From NCBI GenBank assembly GCA_045617725.1, contig JAZLJD010000020.1, forward strand, positions 1-13,520: a stretch of 13,520 nucleotides of DNA. Direction: 5' to 3'. The stretch comes from JAZLJD01 sp045617725. Its GTDB lineage: Bacteria; Bacillota; Clostridia; Lachnospirales; Lachnospiraceae. Under the pieces are notes generated by a model. It saw only the letters and a program-made list of their open reading frames with translations. It did not search any database and was not told where the DNA came from. Position numbers and translations under genes: made by a program. This document shows, one piece after another, positions 6,665-13,520 of the stretch (position 1 is its first letter; every line of letters begins with the position of its first letter).

Positions 6665-7413
6665 TGAAGTGCCTCAGAAGCCTTGCGGACCAGATATTTG
6701 GAGACACCGGTGATCCTGACGATTTGGCTCGCCGGAATCAGAAGCCTTAACATGATTTGAATAGTGCGAATTTGTTCACTAGAGTCCATCTGTGCAAAAG
6801 CAGATGGACTTTTACATTTACAATGTTTTGCCATCAGCTCGCTTGCGGCTGCATCCGAAATGCGCGCACCCTGCGGTGTCATTTTTGGCACAATTGTAGA
6901 GAAATATTCAAAAAGTTGTTCCGAACTTGCAAAAAAGGACTTAGCGAAATTCGGGTTAACCAGCGAACCGATTCCGCTCAGAATGTCAGCGTAGCTGTTG
7001 TAGGGGTAAGCACCGAGCGTCCTTTCCAGGCCTGCGCGAATCGGATTTTGGTTGATGTAGCGAACCAGTGTGAGCGCGTAAGTCTCGGTCTCGACCGGGA
7101 AACTTTTGAACCGATCCTGAAACAGGTAACCGACGCGACCGTACTTGTGATTGTAATAATAGACATACTTAGTGGAAATTTGTCGCATGGCGTCGGAAAG
7201 CCGGTCGGCCGGGTCGTACACCAGCAGGTGCACATGGTTTGGCATAAGGCAATATGCGTAAAAATCAAGGCTGTGATTGTTTTTGGCACCGAAAAGGCAT
7301 TTGAAGTAGTAGTGATAGTCGCGTTCGTCCTGAAAGATGGCCTGACGATTGTTGCCGCGGACGATAACATGATAGATGTGGGTGTTGCTTTTTAGACGTG
7401 CTGCTCTGGGCAT
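6592..7413 (-). CDS. REP-associated tyrosine transposase (RAYT, Y1/HUH family)
   Basis: This 273-residue protein is a single-strand DNA transposase relative of IS200 TnpA. The HUH motif is PNHVHLLV with H60 and H62. GRVGYLFQDRFKS (92-104) and the helix ALTLVRYINQNPIRAG (113-128) follow, typical of RAYTs. Y119 is the likely catalytic tyrosine. A C-terminal segment around IPASQIVRITGVSKYLVRKA resembles a helix-turn-helix. AGGAGGT lies four bases before the ATG. The reading frame does not stop inside its own element. The last ~26 residues are read through the left inverted repeat and then antisense to the EAL gene, ending at 6592. RAYTs process REP-type palindromes. The repeats flanking this gene and those at 3602-4082 and 13312-13520 are plausible substrates (inference). 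Confidence 0.92.
   Translation of the reverse strand: MPRAARLKSNTHIYHVIVRGNNRQAIFQDERDYHYYFKCLFGAKNNHSLDFYAYCLMPNHVHLLVYDPADRLSDAMRQISTKYVYYYNHKYGRVGYLFQDRFKSFPVETETYALTLVRYINQNPIRAGLERTLGAYPYNSYADILSGIGSLVNPNFAKSFFASSEQLFEYFSTIVPKMTPQGARISDAAASELMAKHCKCKSPSAFAQMDSSEQIRTIQIMLRLLIPASQIVRITGVSKYLVRKASEALHHFNVSETPVPTSVQASGYGRGFE
6633..6663 (+). repeat. Left 31-bp inverted repeat of the RAYT element
   Basis: This is identical to the reverse complement of 7577-7607. It starts TGGGGACG and ends GACACATTAAAGTG. On the plus strand it encodes the end of the EAL protein, and on the minus strand part of the transposase tail. An imperfect echo, ATGAAGTG, follows at 6664-6671. Confidence 0.95.
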
Positions 7414-7483
7414 GTATACCTCCTGTGATGATAGATGTGACGCGGCGGGAAGGCCGCAATGAATGATATGAATGTTGCAAGAT

Positions 7484-7513
7484 TTGCAATAAAGAGAGTA
7501 TATTATATATAAT
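7484..7513 (+). promoter_or_regulatory. Possible outward promoter toward metF
   Basis: TTGCAA (7484-7489) and TATAAT (7508-7513) are 18 bp apart in the AT-rich leader of the transposase element and point toward metF. If it is used, the metF mRNA would have a leader of ~110 nt that includes the right inverted repeat. The stretch 7414-7628 holds nothing else clear apart from a small hairpin, GCGGC/GCCGC (7442-7457). The AT-rich core could also serve the minus-strand transposase. Confidence 0.4.
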
Positions 7514-7576
7514 GCAAAAAATAAAGCCGTAAGCGGGATGAATTTGACGGATTTTGTCGGGCGTGCTACACTTTAA

Positions 7577-7607
7577 CACTTTAATGTGTCAGAAACCCCC
7601 GTCCCCA
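7577..7607 (-). repeat. Right 31-bp inverted repeat of the RAYT element
   Basis: This is a perfect inverted copy of 6633-6663. Just inside it the octamer CACTTTAA occurs twice in tandem (7569-7576 and 7577-7584), mirroring the echo at the left end. The repeat lies in the 5' leader of metF. Confidence 0.95.
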
Positions 7608-7628
7608 TAAGTCCCAACAGGAGCAAAA

Positions 7629-8519
7629 ATGAAGATTATTGATATTTTGAATAAGAAGAATATGTCGCTGTCGTTTGAGGTGTTCCCTCCGAAGAAGGAA
7701 TCGGGATTCGAGAGTGTGAAGGCGGCGACGGAAGCCATTGCGAGCTACAAACCCGCGTTTATGAGTGTTACCTACGGGGCAGGCGGCGGAACCAGCAAGT
7801 ATACGCTGGATATTGCCAAAAACATTATGGAGCGGTACGATGTTCCGACCCTTGCACATCTGACCTGTGTTTCGTCAAGCAAGGAGACGGTGCATGAGCG
7901 CATCGAGGATATGAAGGCCGCGGGAATCATGAATGTCATGGCGCTTCGTGGCGACATGACGCCCGAACTGGCAGAAACGGACCCGGCAACCTGGGATTAC
8001 CGTCATGCGGTGGAACTTATTCGCGAGCTTAAGGCGAGCGACGCAGAGTTCTGCATCGGCGCAGCCTGCTACCCAGAGAAGCATCCGGAGAGTGCGAACC
8101 AGAAGGAAGACCTCCTGCACCTTAAAGAGAAAGTGGAAGCCGGAGCCGATTTCCTGACCACGCAGATGGTGTTTGATAACAATCTTTTCTTTAATTTCCT
8201 GTATAAATTACGCGAGATGGGCGTGACCGTGCCCGTCATTCCGGGAATCATGCCCATCACGAATGCCAATCAGGTAGACCGCGCCATCAAGCTTTCGGGC
8301 TCGTTCATGCCGCAGCGTTTCAAGAGCCTGGTAGACTACTTTGGCAACGATCCCGATGCCATGAAGCAGGCCGGCATTGCGTACGCAACGGACCAGATCA
8401 TTGATCTTTACGCCAACGGCATCACGAATGTTCATGTTTATTCCATGAATAAGCCGGATGTTGCACTTGCTATTTACAATAATGTCAGCGCCATTTTAGG
8501 CAAGGATTTCAACAGATAA
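7629..8519 (+). CDS. metF: 5,10-methylenetetrahydrofolate reductase
   Basis: This flavoenzyme reduces 5,10-methylene-THF to 5-methyl-THF, the methyl donor for methionine synthesis. In some anaerobes it also serves C1 metabolism. At 296 residues it has the bacterial MetF length and fold: SFEVFPPK (15-22) with the catalytic glutamate E17, SVTYGAGGGT (46-55), HLTC (77-80) and ALRGD (105-109). The start has AGGAG four to five bases upstream. No SAM riboswitch or other leader structure was seen. The leader is made of the transposase element end. The lipoprotein gene starts 10 bp after its stop, so they are probably cotranscribed. No methionine synthase is adjacent. Confidence 0.95.
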   Translation: MKIIDILNKKNMSLSFEVFPPKKESGFESVKAATEAIASYKPAFMSVTYGAGGGTSKYTLDIAKNIMERYDVPTLAHLTCVSSSKETVHERIEDMKAAGIMNVMALRGDMTPELAETDPATWDYRHAVELIRELKASDAEFCIGAACYPEKHPESANQKEDLLHLKEKVEAGADFLTTQMVFDNNLFFNFLYKLREMGVTVPVIPGIMPITNANQVDRAIKLSGSFMPQRFKSLVDYFGNDPDAMKQAGIAYATDQIIDLYANGITNVHVYSMNKPDVALAIYNNVSAILGKDFNR

Positions 8520-8529
8520 GGGGACAGTT

Positions 8530-9189
8530 ATGAAAAAAACAAGCATAATCATCGGAATGGTAGCCTTCGTTGCCATGCTTTCGGGCTGCGACTTAACCGA
8601 TGGAATATTTGAAACCGTGGAAGACCGGGTTCGAAAGGAAATCAATGATACCATGGAGGATGTCATGGATGGAATTTCGGATGATCTTGGAAATGATTAT
8701 CAGGGAATCATGAATCAAATCGGAAAGGGAATCGCAGAAATCCAATCAAAGGGCGATGATGCCGGCTTGTGGGATGCCTCGGGCGGAACCTATGAACCGG
8801 CCCTTGTAGACGAGCGGGACAGAATCTACCGCATGGATGACGGAACCTACATCGAAGTATTCTTCGAGGAAGACGGCACATATTCCTATTTTAAGCAATA
8901 CAGTTCGGAAGACGAGCTTATGTGGAACTGCGATTGGCCGTTTACCTGGTACGACGAGTTACATGTGGAGCCCATTGTAACAAGCTGCGATGAGGAGACA
9001 CACAACGGTTACGAAACCGCTCTTTATGTGAATGTCACCATGCGGGATCCGGTTGAATCGGACCATCGCGTTTTCCTGAATGTTTCCGACGAGGTCGTTA
9101 CGCTTTATCACATCGACCGAATCGCGGGCACGAACTGGTGTCCTGACATGTATCGCATCAACACACAGATTTACAATCGGTTTCGTTAA
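8530..9189 (+). CDS. Lipoprotein of unknown function
   Basis: This 219-residue protein has a type II signal peptide: MKK, a hydrophobic stretch, then the lipobox LSGC with C20 as the lipid-anchored residue. It should sit on the outer face of the membrane. Residues ~25-75 are charged and helical (EDRVRKEINDTMEDVMDG and following), possibly coiled coil. The C-terminal part is rich in aromatic and acidic residues (FTWYDELHVEP, NVTMRD, YRINTQIYNRF), as in a small beta-rich domain, with cysteines around WNCDW, TSCDEE and NWCPD. I do not recognise the family. It starts 10 bp after metF with a modest AAGGGGA ribosome site and is followed 11 bp later by the acetyltransferase, so it looks like part of an operon without an obvious link in function. 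Confidence 0.85.
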   Translation: MKKTSIIIGMVAFVAMLSGCDLTDGIFETVEDRVRKEINDTMEDVMDGISDDLGNDYQGIMNQIGKGIAEIQSKGDDAGLWDASGGTYEPALVDERDRIYRMDDGTYIEVFFEEDGTYSYFKQYSSEDELMWNCDWPFTWYDELHVEPIVTSCDEETHNGYETALYVNVTMRDPVESDHRVFLNVSDEVVTLYHIDRIAGTNWCPDMYRINTQIYNRFR

Positions 9190-9200
9190 CCTTACAAATT

Positions 9201-9920
9201 ATGGACATAAAGATTCAAATTGTTGATTCCCACAGAAAACGCACCGCGGCCGAGCAGGCACGGCTTTCCGACTTCTTCTGCGAAGTGAAGGAACTGCTTC
9301 CCGAGGATGCGGACCGCCAGACCGAATTCTGTGACTGGTTTCAAAGAGAATATGCCGTATCCTGGTTCGAATGCATTGCCTTTAGGGGAACCAAAATAAT
9401 CGGCTACCTTCGTTGCCTCAGAAATCCCGAGAGTTGCACGACCTGGCTCATCGGCGATGTGCATGTGCGGGAGGAATACAAGAAGCAGGGCGTAGCCTCG
9501 ATGCTTTATGAGCACGCCATCGCAGAAGTGAAGGAATACGAGGCGGCAGAATATCTGGTAGCTTCCGTGCATTCGGAAAATGCAGCTTCAATAGGTTTAC
9601 ATAACAAATTCGGCTTTCGAGACACGGGGAAACCCTGTGATTTCCCGAATTTCTTTTTTGCGGAGCAGGAGAGTATGTACAAGCTGCCGCTGTTTCAGTA
9701 TTACCGCGTGCGGAACTTTGAGCAGGCGGCACTTTTGCTAAAGCCTTTGTGGGAGGAGTATAACAAAAAAGAAGCGGGAATGCTTGCCCCCATCGGGGAA
9801 GTGATGAAGGACGCACAGGTTTTTGAGAGCATCTGGCTCGGAAACAGACCGGTTGGCGTACGGTATCAGACGGCAGCGGGAGAGCAGTTGGAATTCATCA
9901 CAAGGCAGGAAAAATACTAA
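9201..9920 (+). CDS. GNAT family N-acetyltransferase with C-terminal extension
   Basis: The 239-residue protein has an N-terminal GNAT domain (~1-155). GDVHVREEYKKQGVASMLY carries the acetyl-CoA pyrophosphate loop (Q/R-x-x-G-x-G/A type, here KKQGVA), and SVHSENAASIGLHNKFGF is the typical motif B. It should transfer an acyl group from acyl-CoA to an amine; the substrate cannot be told. About 80 residues follow the domain and are not recognised. They include LLLKPLWEEYNKKEAGML and a short beta-like end. The ribosome site is weak (no clear AGGAG before ATG 9201), so expression may depend on coupling to the lipoprotein gene 11 bp upstream. Confidence 0.85.
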   Translation: MDIKIQIVDSHRKRTAAEQARLSDFFCEVKELLPEDADRQTEFCDWFQREYAVSWFECIAFRGTKIIGYLRCLRNPESCTTWLIGDVHVREEYKKQGVASMLYEHAIAEVKEYEAAEYLVASVHSENAASIGLHNKFGFRDTGKPCDFPNFFFAEQESMYKLPLFQYYRVRNFEQAALLLKPLWEEYNKKEAGMLAPIGEVMKDAQVFESIWLGNRPVGVRYQTAAGEQLEFITRQEKY

Positions 9921-10008
9921 CCTAAATTGCAAAAAAACACATGGAAAAGAAAAGGAAATCCGTCTATATTGGAACTGCCTAGACATTGAGCACAACAGGA
10001 GGTAACTT

Positions 10009-11505
10009 ATGCATAAACCAATATTAAAGGTGGATTTCCCGGACAATGATCTGATTCGTGTGGGTGATGTGTATTATATGCTTGGCACAACGATGTATTT
10101 CATGCCGGGCTGCGAGATTTTGCGTTCTTACGATATGGTAAACTGGGAGCATGCAACCTATGTTTACGATCGTCTTGATTCGACGGACCGCCAGACGCTT
10201 ACGGAGGGCAATTCCTACGGAGCAGGCATGTGGGCGGCATCTTTCCGTTATCACAACGGAATTTTCTATATCTGCTTTATTTGCAACGATACCCATAAGA
10301 CCTATCTTTATACGACCAAGGATATCTACGGAGAATGGAAGAAACAGGAAGTGGCCGGTTTCTACCATGATTCTTCGCTTCTTTTTGACGACGACGGAAG
10401 AGTTTACATTGCGTACGGCAATCGTCAGATTTACATTACGGAACTAAACGAAGACCTGACAGGGCCGAAGGAAGGCGGTTTCCACAAGATGGTCCTGGAG
10501 GACCCGCCCGGAAACGCTTTGGGCCTCGAAGGTACGCATTTTTATAAGATAAACGGAACATATTACCTGTTCTTTATCCATTCCATTCCCGGCCGCTGGT
10601 TCAGAACGGAAGCCTGCTTTATGAGCGATTCCCTGGACGGCGAGTGGACCGGTGGGGACATCTTCATGGACGACAATAACTCGGGCGGCGGTATCGCACA
10701 GGGAGCGATTGTCGACACCCCGGACGGAAAGTGGTATGCCGTTCTCTTCCAGGATCGCGGCGGAAGCGGTCGTATTCCCTATGTCATCCCGATGCACTGG
10801 GAGGGTAGGCAACCCGTGATAGGCGATCATGGCAAGCTGCCCGCTGAGGACCTTACGCCCGCCTGTGATTATCCGCATGAGTATCTCCCTCTTGTGGGAA
10901 GCGATGATTTTACGACGGTTTACGGCAAGGGTTCCTGCTTTGGCTTCCATGAAAGATGGCAGTTCAATCATGAACCGACCCTGTCACTTATTACAAGGGA
11001 TATAAAGCGCGGTACATACTGCGTAGAGACCGGCAAGGTAGTGGGCTCGCCCACCGAAGCGCAGAACACCTTGACCCAGCGTATGTGCGAGCCGGGCTGC
11101 GAGGGCGAGATTACCGTGGATGTGAGCGGAATGAAGGAAGGCGATATGGCCGGCCTTACCGCGCTGCAGTTCTGCTACGGATTTATCGGCCTCCGCGTTG
11201 AGAAGGAAGGCTGCTCGGTGGTTTACATGGAGAAACCGGACCCGAAGACGGAGGATGCCGTGCATGTAATCGCGACGACAGCTTCCAAAAAGGCAACCTT
11301 TAAGGTGCATGCGGACTTTGCAGGAGGCAACATCGCTACCTTCTTCTATGATTTGGGCGAGGGCTATACGGAATCCGGATTTAAGCGGAACATGCCCTTT
11401 ATGCTGCAACACTTTACGGGATATCGTTTCGGCATTACCGCATTTTCCACGAAAGAGTGCGGTGGCAAGGCAGAATTCTCGAACTTTGTGTATACGGAAC
11501 TTTAG
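10009..11505 (+). CDS. GH43 family glycoside hydrolase (beta-xylosidase / alpha-L-arabinofuranosidase)
   Basis: This 498-residue enzyme has the GH43 five-bladed propeller (~1-290) followed by a beta-sandwich (~300-498). It most resembles the GH43 subfamily acting on xylo- or arabino-oligosaccharides. Likely catalytic residues are D12 in DFPDNDLIRVGDVYYM (base), D121 in YHDSSLLFDDDG (pKa modulator) and E174 in LGLEGTHFY (acid). MPGCEILRSYDMVNWE and GMWAASFRYH are characteristic substrate-pocket blocks. There is no signal peptide, so it should act in the cytoplasm on imported oligosaccharides. AGGAGGT lies three to four bases before the ATG. It starts 88 bp after the acetyltransferase. No sugar transporter or regulator is adjacent, and no terminator is seen after it. 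Confidence 0.93.
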   Translation: MHKPILKVDFPDNDLIRVGDVYYMLGTTMYFMPGCEILRSYDMVNWEHATYVYDRLDSTDRQTLTEGNSYGAGMWAASFRYHNGIFYICFICNDTHKTYLYTTKDIYGEWKKQEVAGFYHDSSLLFDDDGRVYIAYGNRQIYITELNEDLTGPKEGGFHKMVLEDPPGNALGLEGTHFYKINGTYYLFFIHSIPGRWFRTEACFMSDSLDGEWTGGDIFMDDNNSGGGIAQGAIVDTPDGKWYAVLFQDRGGSGRIPYVIPMHWEGRQPVIGDHGKLPAEDLTPACDYPHEYLPLVGSDDFTTVYGKGSCFGFHERWQFNHEPTLSLITRDIKRGTYCVETGKVVGSPTEAQNTLTQRMCEPGCEGEITVDVSGMKEGDMAGLTALQFCYGFIGLRVEKEGCSVVYMEKPDPKTEDAVHVIATTASKKATFKVHADFAGGNIATFFYDLGEGYTESGFKRNMPFMLQHFTGYRFGITAFSTKECGGKAEFSNFVYTEL

Positions 11506-11522
11506 AAAAAGCGATTGAAAGG

Positions 11523-11551
11523 TTTACTTTTTGGCCTTTAGGATTTAGTAT
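11523..11551 (+). promoter_or_regulatory. Possible pfp promoter
   Basis: TTTACT (11523-11528) and TAGTAT (11546-11551) are spaced by 17 bp, each matching four of six consensus positions. The 88-bp gap and the distinct codon use of pfp suggest its own promoter. This is the best candidate, but not a strong one. Confidence 0.35.
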
Positions 11552-11593
11552 ATCTATTGGAAAAAATAACCTTATAAGAAAAGGAGTAATATT

Positions 11594-13252
11594 ATGAATC
11601 TTTCACCTCTTCAGAAAGCAAGATACGAGTATTCCCCGAAACTTCCCGGAATGCTTCGAAACGGTATCGCTGAAATTTGTGTAAAGGAAGGCGCTGCTAC
11701 CGCCAGCGTTGCTGACCAGGACCGCATTCAGGCTCTGTTCCCCAACACCTACGGCAAGTGCGAGATTACCTTCCAGAAGGGTCAGAACACCTCTAAGGCC
11801 AAAAAGCAGGTTGTAGGTGTTATCCTTTCCGGCGGCCAGGCACCCGGAGGACATAACGTAGTGTGCGGTCTTTATGATGCTCTTAAGGCTACCGATGCTG
11901 CCAATGTTCTTTTAGGCTTCAAGGGCGGCCCCAGCGGACTTTTGGAGGACGACTTCATCGAATTCGACGATGCATATATTGATATGTACAGAAATACCGG
12001 TGGTTTTGATATCATCGGATCCGGCAGAACCAAACTCGAGACGGAAGCACAGTTCGCAGTTGTTGAGCAGGTTGCTCAAAAGCACGGCCTCACCGCTATC
12101 GTAATCATCGGTGGTGATGACAGTAACACCAACGCAGCTGTTCTCGCTGAGTACATGGCTGCTCATAACACCGGCGTTCAGGTAATCGGCTGCCCGAAGA
12201 CCATCGACGGCGACTTAAAGAATGAGGATATCGAGGCTTCCTTCGGTTTCGATACCGCTACCAAGACTTACTCCGAGTTAATCGGTAACATCGAGCGTGA
12301 TGCCAATTCCGCCAAAAAGTACTGGCACTTCATCAAGGTTATGGGACGTTCCGCTTCTCACGTTGCACTGGAGTGTGCACTTGAGACCCAGCCGAACATC
12401 TGCTTAATCGGTGAGGAAGTTGCAGCCAAGAAGATGTCACTCGCACAGATTACCAACTACATTGCAGATTCCGTTGAGAAACGTGCAGCAAACGGCAACA
12501 ACTTCGGTGTTGCAATTATCCCCGAAGGTATTGTTGAATTCGTTCCCGAGTTCTCCAAGCTGATCGCTGAAATCAACGAGCTTCTTGCAGGCAGCAAGAC
12601 CGAAGCTTTCAATGCACTTCCTTCCTGGGATGCTAAATACAATTTCATCAAAGAGGGCCTTACCGCTGAGTCCTTCAAGGTATTCGATATCCTTCCTCAG
12701 GGCATTCAGCAGCAGCTCTTCCTTGAGAGAGATCCTCACGGTAACGTACAGGTTTCCTTAATCGAGTCCGAGAAGCTCTTCTCCGAGATGGTTAAGAACG
12801 AACTTGCAAAGCGTAAGGCAGCAGGAACCTACAAGGGTAAGTTCGGTGCACAGCATCACTTCTTCGGTTATGAAGGAAGATGTGCATTCCCTTCAAACTT
12901 CGATGCAGATTACTGCTATTCATTAGGCTACAATGCATTCATGCTGATTCAGTATGGCTACACCGGATACCTTTCAAAGGTTTCCAATATCTCCAAGCCT
13001 GCTGAGGAGTGGGTTGCAGGTGGTATGCCTATCACCAAGATGATGAACATGGAGCGTCGTAACGGCGAGGACAAGCCCGTTATTAAGAAAGCTCTTGTTG
13101 AACTTGACGGCAAGCCGTTCAAATACTTCGAAGCACATCGTGAAGAGTGGGCAGTAGAGACCTGCTTCACCTATCCCGGTGCAATCCAGTACTACGGACC
13201 TGCTTCCGTATGCGACATCACGACCAGAACTCTGGCTCTTGAGAAAGGCTGA
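11594..13252 (+). CDS. pfp: Diphosphate--fructose-6-phosphate 1-phosphotransferase (PPi-PFK, long form)
   Basis: This enzyme reversibly phosphorylates fructose 6-phosphate using pyrophosphate in glycolysis/gluconeogenesis. The 552-residue length and an N-terminal extension of ~70 residues fit the long PPi-PFK class shared with plants and spirochaetes. Motifs are GVILSGGQAPGGHN (75-88), GGPSG (111-115), GGDDSNT (173-179), where the second aspartate replaces the glycine of ATP enzymes, GCPKTIDGDLKN (199-210), with K202 and catalytic D205/D207, and MGRSASHVALEC (250-261). GGAG lies seven bases before the ATG. Codon use is noticeably more uniform and U/C-ending (GTT, GCT, ACC, CGT) than in neighbours, consistent with high expression. 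A clear terminator follows. Confidence 0.95.
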   Translation: MNLSPLQKARYEYSPKLPGMLRNGIAEICVKEGAATASVADQDRIQALFPNTYGKCEITFQKGQNTSKAKKQVVGVILSGGQAPGGHNVVCGLYDALKATDAANVLLGFKGGPSGLLEDDFIEFDDAYIDMYRNTGGFDIIGSGRTKLETEAQFAVVEQVAQKHGLTAIVIIGGDDSNTNAAVLAEYMAAHNTGVQVIGCPKTIDGDLKNEDIEASFGFDTATKTYSELIGNIERDANSAKKYWHFIKVMGRSASHVALECALETQPNICLIGEEVAAKKMSLAQITNYIADSVEKRAANGNNFGVAIIPEGIVEFVPEFSKLIAEINELLAGSKTEAFNALPSWDAKYNFIKEGLTAESFKVFDILPQGIQQQLFLERDPHGNVQVSLIESEKLFSEMVKNELAKRKAAGTYKGKFGAQHHFFGYEGRCAFPSNFDADYCYSLGYNAFMLIQYGYTGYLSKVSNISKPAEEWVAGGMPITKMMNMERRNGEDKPVIKKALVELDGKPFKYFEAHREEWAVETCFTYPGAIQYYGPASVCDITTRTLALEKG

Positions 13253-13266
13253 TAATTAGAATTATG

Positions 13267-13306
13267 GCGGCTGCTTGCAATATTTGTGTGCAAGCGGCCG
13301 TTTTTT
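13267..13306 (+). terminator. Rho-independent terminator of pfp
   Basis: A 12-bp stem, CGGCTGCTTGCA (13268-13279) with TGCAAGCGGCCG (13289-13300), has one G-U pair and a 9-nt loop. It is followed by six T residues. It begins 15 bp after the pfp stop. Confidence 0.92.
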
Positions 13307-13311
13307 ACTAA

Positions 13312-13372
13312 TGGGGACGGGGGTTTTTGACACATTAAAGCACTAAAGCGGTGCGGCGGCCGGAGCTCGAAC
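13312..13372 (+). repeat. GGGGACG repeat, solo copy A
   Basis: The first ~28 bases match the terminal repeat of the RAYT element with one change and an otherwise identical GACACATTAAAG. They are followed by CACTAAAGCGGTGCGGCG and GCCGGAGCTCGAAC. It starts five bases after the T run of the pfp terminator. No transposase is attached. A partial head, TGGGGACGGA, follows at 13376-13385. Confidence 0.88.
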
Positions 13373-13390
13373 CAGTGGGGACGGACTAGG

Positions 13391-13450
13391 GGGGACGGGG
13401 GGTTCTGACACATTAAAGCACTAAAACGGTGCGTCGGCCGGAGCTTGAAC
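13391..13450 (+). repeat. GGGGACG repeat, solo copy B
   Basis: This is a near-identical second copy of 13312-13372: same head, GACACATTAAAGCACTAAA, then CGGTGCGTCGGCCGGAGC and TTGAAC. It continues directly into the core arm at 13450. Copies A and B are about 79 bp apart. Confidence 0.88.
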
Positions 13451-13520
13451 AATTCCATATAGAGACGAATCACACTTCGAGTTATGGTTTTCTAAGTGTT
13501 TTGGAAAGTATTCTGCAAGT
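13450..13520 (+). repeat. Core arm of a second large palindrome, cut by the window edge
   Basis: Positions 13450-13503 match the reverse complement of 3889-3942 at 52 of 54 bases by my count (CAATTCCATATAGAGACG ... CTAAGTGTTTTG). Similarity with the left arm at 3735-3790 is weaker. After 13503 the sequence diverges (GAAAGTATTCTGC), as expected where the element centre begins. The matching right arm should lie beyond the window. Confidence 0.85.

Larger units (their letters stand above)
6633..7607. mobile_element. RAYT transposase element bounded by 31-bp inverted repeats
   Basis: A 975-bp unit begins and ends with perfect inverted copies of a 31-bp sequence that starts TGGGGACGGGGGTTTCTG. 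It contains one transposase gene on the minus strand and an AT-rich leader. No target duplication was seen, as expected for HUH-family elements. It fills the whole space between the EAL gene, which it enters, and metF, whose ATG is 21 bp past the right end. The perfect identity of the ends suggests recent insertion or active maintenance. Confidence 0.85.

Noticed and set aside
6757..7395. 212-residue plus-strand frame opposite the transposase
   Set aside because: It is an antisense shadow of the RAYT gene, whose HUH motif and ribosome site are clear.
7414..7628. SAM riboswitch or other methionine leader before metF
   Set aside because: No S-box, T-box or comparable conserved leader pattern is visible. 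The space is transposase leader and inverted repeat.
8519..8530. GGGGACAG before the lipoprotein gene as a remnant of a GGGGACG repeat
   Set aside because: Only seven bases match and the stretch is better explained as the ribosome site of the lipoprotein gene.

Overview
The window looks like chromosome from a Gram-positive anaerobe of the Clostridia, most likely a Lachnospiraceae member of a gut or rumen community. This is an inference from the strong AGGAGG-type ribosome sites, the ~550-residue PPi-dependent phosphofructokinase, a cytoplasmic GH43 xylosidase/arabinosidase, and GC content near 50 %. No tRNA, rRNA, CRISPR array or phage gene was seen.

Layout, left to right. Positions 1-388 hold no gene. 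They contain two direct copies of a hairpin-rich repeat, a perfect TGACA-AA-TGTCA palindrome and a duplicated GC-rich hairpin ahead of the first gene. Positions 389-3598 are a tightly overlapping ABC exporter operon (ATPase plus two ABC-2 type membrane subunits) whose layout and sizes resemble the LnrLMN (YfiLMN) drug exporters. Positions 3602-4082 are a large compound palindrome built from 20-bp units and long inverted arms. Next come proC (4139-4927, proline biosynthesis) and a membrane GGDEF-EAL protein (4991-6664) with a degenerate GGDEF motif and an intact EAL set.

A 975-bp element (6633-7607) carrying a REP-associated Y1 transposase (RAYT) is bounded by perfect 31-bp inverted repeats and sits between the EAL gene and metF. 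One inverted repeat supplies the last codons of the EAL gene. The transposase frame also reads through that repeat and ends inside the EAL gene. To its right is a co-directional run: metF, a lipoprotein, a GNAT acetyltransferase and a GH43 enzyme, perhaps one transcription unit. Then comes pfp with its own terminator. The last 210 bp hold two copies of the RAYT-type GGGGACG repeat, followed by an arm nearly identical to the inner arm of the 3602-4082 palindrome.

The main theme of the accessory DNA is one repeat system. GGGGACG-headed units occur as ends of the transposase element, as outer ends of a giant non-coding palindrome, and as tandem solo copies after pfp. A conserved ~54-nt core arm is shared between the palindrome and the right window edge. 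All the insertions lie at 3' ends of genes or beside terminators. This suggests a RAYT-mobilised family of large palindromic elements, which is the most interesting content of the window.
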